Positions 6,369 to 8,312 of a stretch of 8,312 bases of DNA are shown in pieces. Position 1 is the stretch's first letter. Each line of letters begins with the position of its first letter. The DNA is taken from the NCBI GenBank assembly GCA_002471665.1, contig DKQK01000052.1:1-8312 (forward strand), given 5' to 3'. The position numbers were made by a program, and so were the translations under genes. Origin of the DNA: Gammaproteobacteria bacterium UBA7310 (lineage in GTDB: Bacteria; Pseudomonadota; Gammaproteobacteria; Pseudomonadales; Ketobacteraceae). A model generated the notes under the pieces. It made no database searches, was not told where the DNA came from, and worked only from the letters and a program-made list of their open reading frames with translations.

Positions 6369-6674
6369 CTATTCTTTCTTTAAAGTGTACTTAAATCCGG
6401 CCATATTGGCTGTCATTTCTTTTCCATCGAACTCCAATACCTTTATCTTTGCATAACCCAGATCAATTATTCCGGGTTTAACAGTGAATTTATCGGGCGA
6501 TATCCGGTGACCATCCAGATTCTGATAGAATTTATCGCCTTCAAATTGCCAATAATCCTTGTCACTCTCTGGCTTTCCACTGAGGGCTACTATTAGCCAA
6601 TCACCCTGAAGCGCTTCTTTTGTTAGTTCGCCTGAGAACGCGCTCTGTGAGAATACCAATACGAATATCGCCAA
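6369..6674 (-). CDS. Exported lipocalin-like protein with 5' end lost at the IS5 junction
   Basis: The frame ends with TAG at 6369-6371 and encodes a signal-like hydrophobic stretch (AIFVLVFSQSAFSG) followed by ELTKEALQGDWLIVALSG, the same LxGxW beginning as its downstream neighbour. The mature part has about 85 residues and ends FKYTLKKE. No ATG or GTG exists in the open frame, which runs back to TGA at 6735-6737. The only plausible start is TTG at 6672-6674, just three codons from the IS5 end (6681), and it would leave the signal peptide without its positive N-terminus. An AGAGG provided by the IS end (6685-6689) lies ten bases from that TTG. The natural start was probably removed by the insertion, so this is a pseudogene or a weakly expressed hybrid. 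It is 43 bp from the next gene, as in an operon. Confidence 0.6.
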   Translation of the reverse strand: MAIFVLVFSQSAFSGELTKEALQGDWLIVALSGKPESDKDYWQFEGDKFYQNLDGHRISPDKFTVKPGIIDLGYAKIKVLEFDGKEMTANMAGFKYTLKKE

Positions 6675-6680
6675 AGCTAG

Positions 6681-6696
6681 GGAACCTCTGAATAAC
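6681..6696 (+). repeat. IS5 left terminal inverted repeat
   Basis: GGAACCTCTGAATAAC pairs with the reverse complement of the right end at 12 of 16 positions. It lies just after CTAG (6677-6680), the presumed target duplication. Confidence 0.7.
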
Positions 6697-6770
6697 TTGG
6701 TATTTGGCCTACAAACTATCAGCTGGCACCAATCTCAAGAAAACAAGCCAAGCATTCCTTTGTTTTTGGC

Positions 6771-6840
6771 TATTTGATGGCCCAATTTGCACCAAACGGC
6801 GCAAATTGGGCGCACCTACCCTACGTCATCAAATATTTTT
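6771..6840 (+). terminator. Two-tier hairpin with T-run at the 3' end of the IS5 transposase
   Basis: An inner perfect 11-bp stem (6780-6790 with 6801-6811, 10-nt loop) sits inside an outer perfect 9-bp stem (6771-6779 with 6827-6835). The left arms are continuous; a 15-nt bulge separates the right arms. On the + strand the outer stem is followed by TTTTT (6836-6840), so it could stop outside transcription entering the element against the transposase. On the - strand no T-run follows, so transposase messages would not be cleanly ended by it. The outer right arm lies within the last transposase codons. Confidence 0.5.
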
Positions 6841-7777
6841 TGCAGGTTAACAGGTTGGTAAAGGCCGCGAGTATATAAAGGCGATTGGTGTTCTTTCCCA
6901 ATCCCTTGTAGCGAACTTTTCTATAACCAAACTGCTGTTTGATACGAAGGAATGGATGCTCTACCTTGGCGCGGACCTGAGCCTTGTGCCTCTCCAACAA
7001 ATCAAACAGCTCACCAAGCTTTCTGCGCTGACCCGGACGCGCTGCAATGTTCCAAGCCAAATCATGCCCTTCAAATTCTGGTCGCTTATGAATGCCCTGA
7101 TAACCTGCATCCCCCCAGAAGCGAGATTCATCACCATGTAATAAGTGTTTCGCCTGGGTAACATCATGCTCGTTAGCGGCAGTGGTGCTCATGCTGTGAA
7201 TCACACCCAATGCATCATCCACCCCTATATGCATTTTCATACCGAAGTGCCACTCATTGCCTTTCTTTGTCTGATGCATTTCCGGATCTCGCTTGCCCTC
7301 TTTGTTTTTAGTAGATGAGGGGGCGGATATGATCGTCGCATCAACGATGGTGCCTTCCCGCAATAGTAAACCTTTATTTTCAAGATGCTTGTTTACCTCT
7401 TTCAGGATGACCTTTCCAAGCCCATGTTTCTCAAGCAAATGCCTGAAATTGAGAATGGTGGTTTCATCCGGAATCGGCTTGGTTAAACTCAACCCGGCAA
7501 AGCGACGCATGGATTCAATCTCATAGAGCGCATCCTCCATCGCCGGATCACTCAGATTGTAGAAAAGCTGCATACAATGAACACGAAGCATGGTGGATAG
7601 CTCATACGGACGCCTGCCGTTGCCAGGCTGGGGATAATACTTTCGTATCTTACCTTCCAGCCTCTTCCAGGGAATCAACTCCTCCATCTGCTCGAGGAAC
7701 TTTTCCCGGCGGGTCTTGCGCTTCTTGTGATTGTATTCTGCCTCTGAGAAACTGAGTTGATCCATATTGTCCACCAT
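6821..7777 (-). CDS. IS5-family transposase (DDE type)
   Basis: An intact 318-residue transposase that closely resembles the IS5 enzyme. It shows the N-terminal region NGRRPYELSTMLRVHCMQ, MEDALYEIESMRRFAGLSL, and PDETTILNFRHLLE. The catalytic triad is visible: Asp146 in IVDATI, Asp223 in WGDAGYQG, and Glu273 in RAKVEHPF, with Lys280 six residues after it, the R(3)E(6)K pattern of the family. SSTKNKEGKRDPEMHQTKKG is the conserved insert between the first two. The protein cuts and joins the element ends. A second start at Met5 (7763-7765) has a better ribosome site (GGTGGA) and gives the more usual beginning MDQLSFSE. No frameshift or stop is seen, so the element could be active. Confidence 0.95.
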   Translation of the reverse strand: MVDNMDQLSFSEAEYNHKKRKTRREKFLEQMEELIPWKRLEGKIRKYYPQPGNGRRPYELSTMLRVHCMQLFYNLSDPAMEDALYEIESMRRFAGLSLTKPIPDETTILNFRHLLEKHGLGKVILKEVNKHLENKGLLLREGTIVDATIISAPSSTKNKEGKRDPEMHQTKKGNEWHFGMKMHIGVDDALGVIHSMSTTAANEHDVTQAKHLLHGDESRFWGDAGYQGIHKRPEFEGHDLAWNIAARPGQRRKLGELFDLLERHKAQVRAKVEHPFLRIKQQFGYRKVRYKGLGKNTNRLYILAAFTNLLTCKKYLMT

Positions 7778-7792
7778 TCATGTGATTCCGGT

Positions 7793-7801
7793 ATTATGCC
7801 A
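7793..7801 (-). promoter_or_regulatory. Possible extended -10 promoter of the IS5 transposase
   Basis: On the - strand, TGGCATAAT gives a TGn extension and a CATAAT -10 box matching TATAAT at five of six bases, 16 bp before the longer transposase start. No good -35 is present at the normal distance, which fits an extended -10 type. Confidence 0.4.
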
Positions 7802-7810
7802 TACGGGGGA

Positions 7811-7826
7811 CTTAATCAGAGCATCC
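7811..7826 (-). repeat. IS5 right terminal inverted repeat
   Basis: Read on the - strand this is GGATGCTCTGATTAAG, matching the left end at 12 of 16 bases. TTAG (7827-7830) follows outside it. Confidence 0.7.
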
Positions 7827-7884
7827 TTAGAAAGGCGAGCTGTAATATGTGCTTTTCCTCTCCCGCCAAGAAGATGGATTAGCA

Positions 7885-8310
7885 ATGTCATATAAACAGC
7901 TCACCTATGAAGATAGAGTAAAACTTTCCACGCTCATGCAGCAAGGACTTTCTATACGTAAGATTGCTGTACTAATTGGGAAACATTTTTCGACGCTATA
8001 CCGGGAACTGGATCGAAATCGCTGCCATATTACTGACGGCTCTTACCGGCCATCAAAAGCAGAGCGCCGCATAAGGACCCGCCGGAGCAAGTCCAGACGC
8101 AACAGGCACTATACGCATTCAGACTTTCTGTTAGTGCGTAAACTGCTCCGATTGAAATGGTCTCCGGAACAAATTGTGGGACATATTCGCCGCTTCAAGC
8201 TTTTGGATCGACACTTGTGCCACGAAACCATATATCTGTATATATGGCGGGACAAAGAAAATGGCAGCAACCTTTGGATGCACCTTAGCAGCTTGTTGAA
8301 AATAGTCTGA
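7885..8310 (+). pseudogene. IS30-family transposase, N-terminal fragment
   Basis: From ATG at 7885 the frame encodes 141 residues typical of the start of IS30-family transposases: SYKQLTYEDRVKLSTLMQQG with a helix-turn-helix (IRKIAVLIGKHFSTLYRELDRN), DGSYRPSKAERR, SPEQIVGHIRRF, CHETIYLYIWRDK and NLWMHL. Family members then continue with a basic segment and the DDE catalytic domain, to a total of more than 300 residues. Here the frame instead reads SSLLKIV and stops at TGA 8308-8310; no other frame continues the homology before the window ends. The catalytic domain is therefore missing and the protein cannot transpose, though the DNA-binding part might still bind IS30 ends. An in-frame GTG at 7849 is a less likely start. 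The start lies 58 bp from the IS5 end. Confidence 0.85.
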
Positions 8311-8312
8311 AA

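Larger units (their letters stand above)
6681..7826 (-). mobile_element. IS5-family insertion sequence
   Basis: The element is about 1,146 bp, normal for IS5, and carries one intact transposase gene on the - strand. Terminal inverted repeats at 6681-6696 and 7811-7826 match at 12 of 16 positions, with the shared core CTCTGA. The flanking four bases are CTAG on the left (6677-6680) and TTAG on the right (7827-7830). Both fit the YTAR target known for the IS5 group, but they differ by one base. The left end cuts the lipocalin-like gene. Confidence 0.82.

Noticed and set aside
6952..7526. + strand frames inside the IS5 transposase gene
   Set aside because: They run antisense to a fully conserved transposase and show no family features.

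Overview
The window looks like chromosomal DNA from a gammaproteobacterium-like, steroid-degrading bacterium, joined to a small accessory region carrying insertion sequences. The organism call is inference. It rests on the dense proteobacterial-style operon, the kind of acyl-CoA enzymes present, and the IS5 and IS30 family elements. No rRNA, tRNA or CRISPR array was seen.

Positions 1-5291, all on the + strand and visibly GC-rich, hold a CoA-dependent catabolic operon. It contains the 3' end of a short-chain dehydrogenase of the Hsd4A/17beta-HSD4 type, a hairpin with a T-run, two acyl-CoA dehydrogenase genes overlapping by 4 nt, a short-chain dehydrogenase closely resembling IpdF of steroid C/D-ring degradation, a MaoC-type (R)-enoyl-CoA hydratase and a thiolase. 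Together these cover dehydrogenation, hydration, alcohol oxidation and thiolysis, which is one full beta-oxidation set. The second dehydrogenase resembles mycobacterial FadE30, whose gene sits next to ipdF in Mycobacterium tuberculosis. I therefore infer that the operon works on the bicyclic indanedione propionate (HIP) left after steroid A/B-ring removal. The two dehydrogenases have complementary active-site losses, which points to one heteromeric enzyme.

Positions 5292-6680 switch to AT-richer DNA with genes on the - strand. In order of transcription (right to left) these are a lipocalin-like exported protein missing its normal start, a second lipocalin-like exported protein, a short signal-peptide ORF joined by TGATG to an ankyrin-repeat ORF in another frame, and a 49-residue lipoprotein with a clear lipobox that converges on the thiolase. 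All appear to be exported or envelope proteins, and none has a function I can name.

Positions 6681-7826 are an IS5-family insertion sequence (about 1.15 kb) with recognisable imperfect terminal inverted repeats and CTAG/TTAG flanks. Its left end cuts into the signal-peptide region of the first lipocalin-like gene. Positions 7885-8310 hold the N-terminal part of an IS30-family transposase that loses homology and stops before its catalytic domain.
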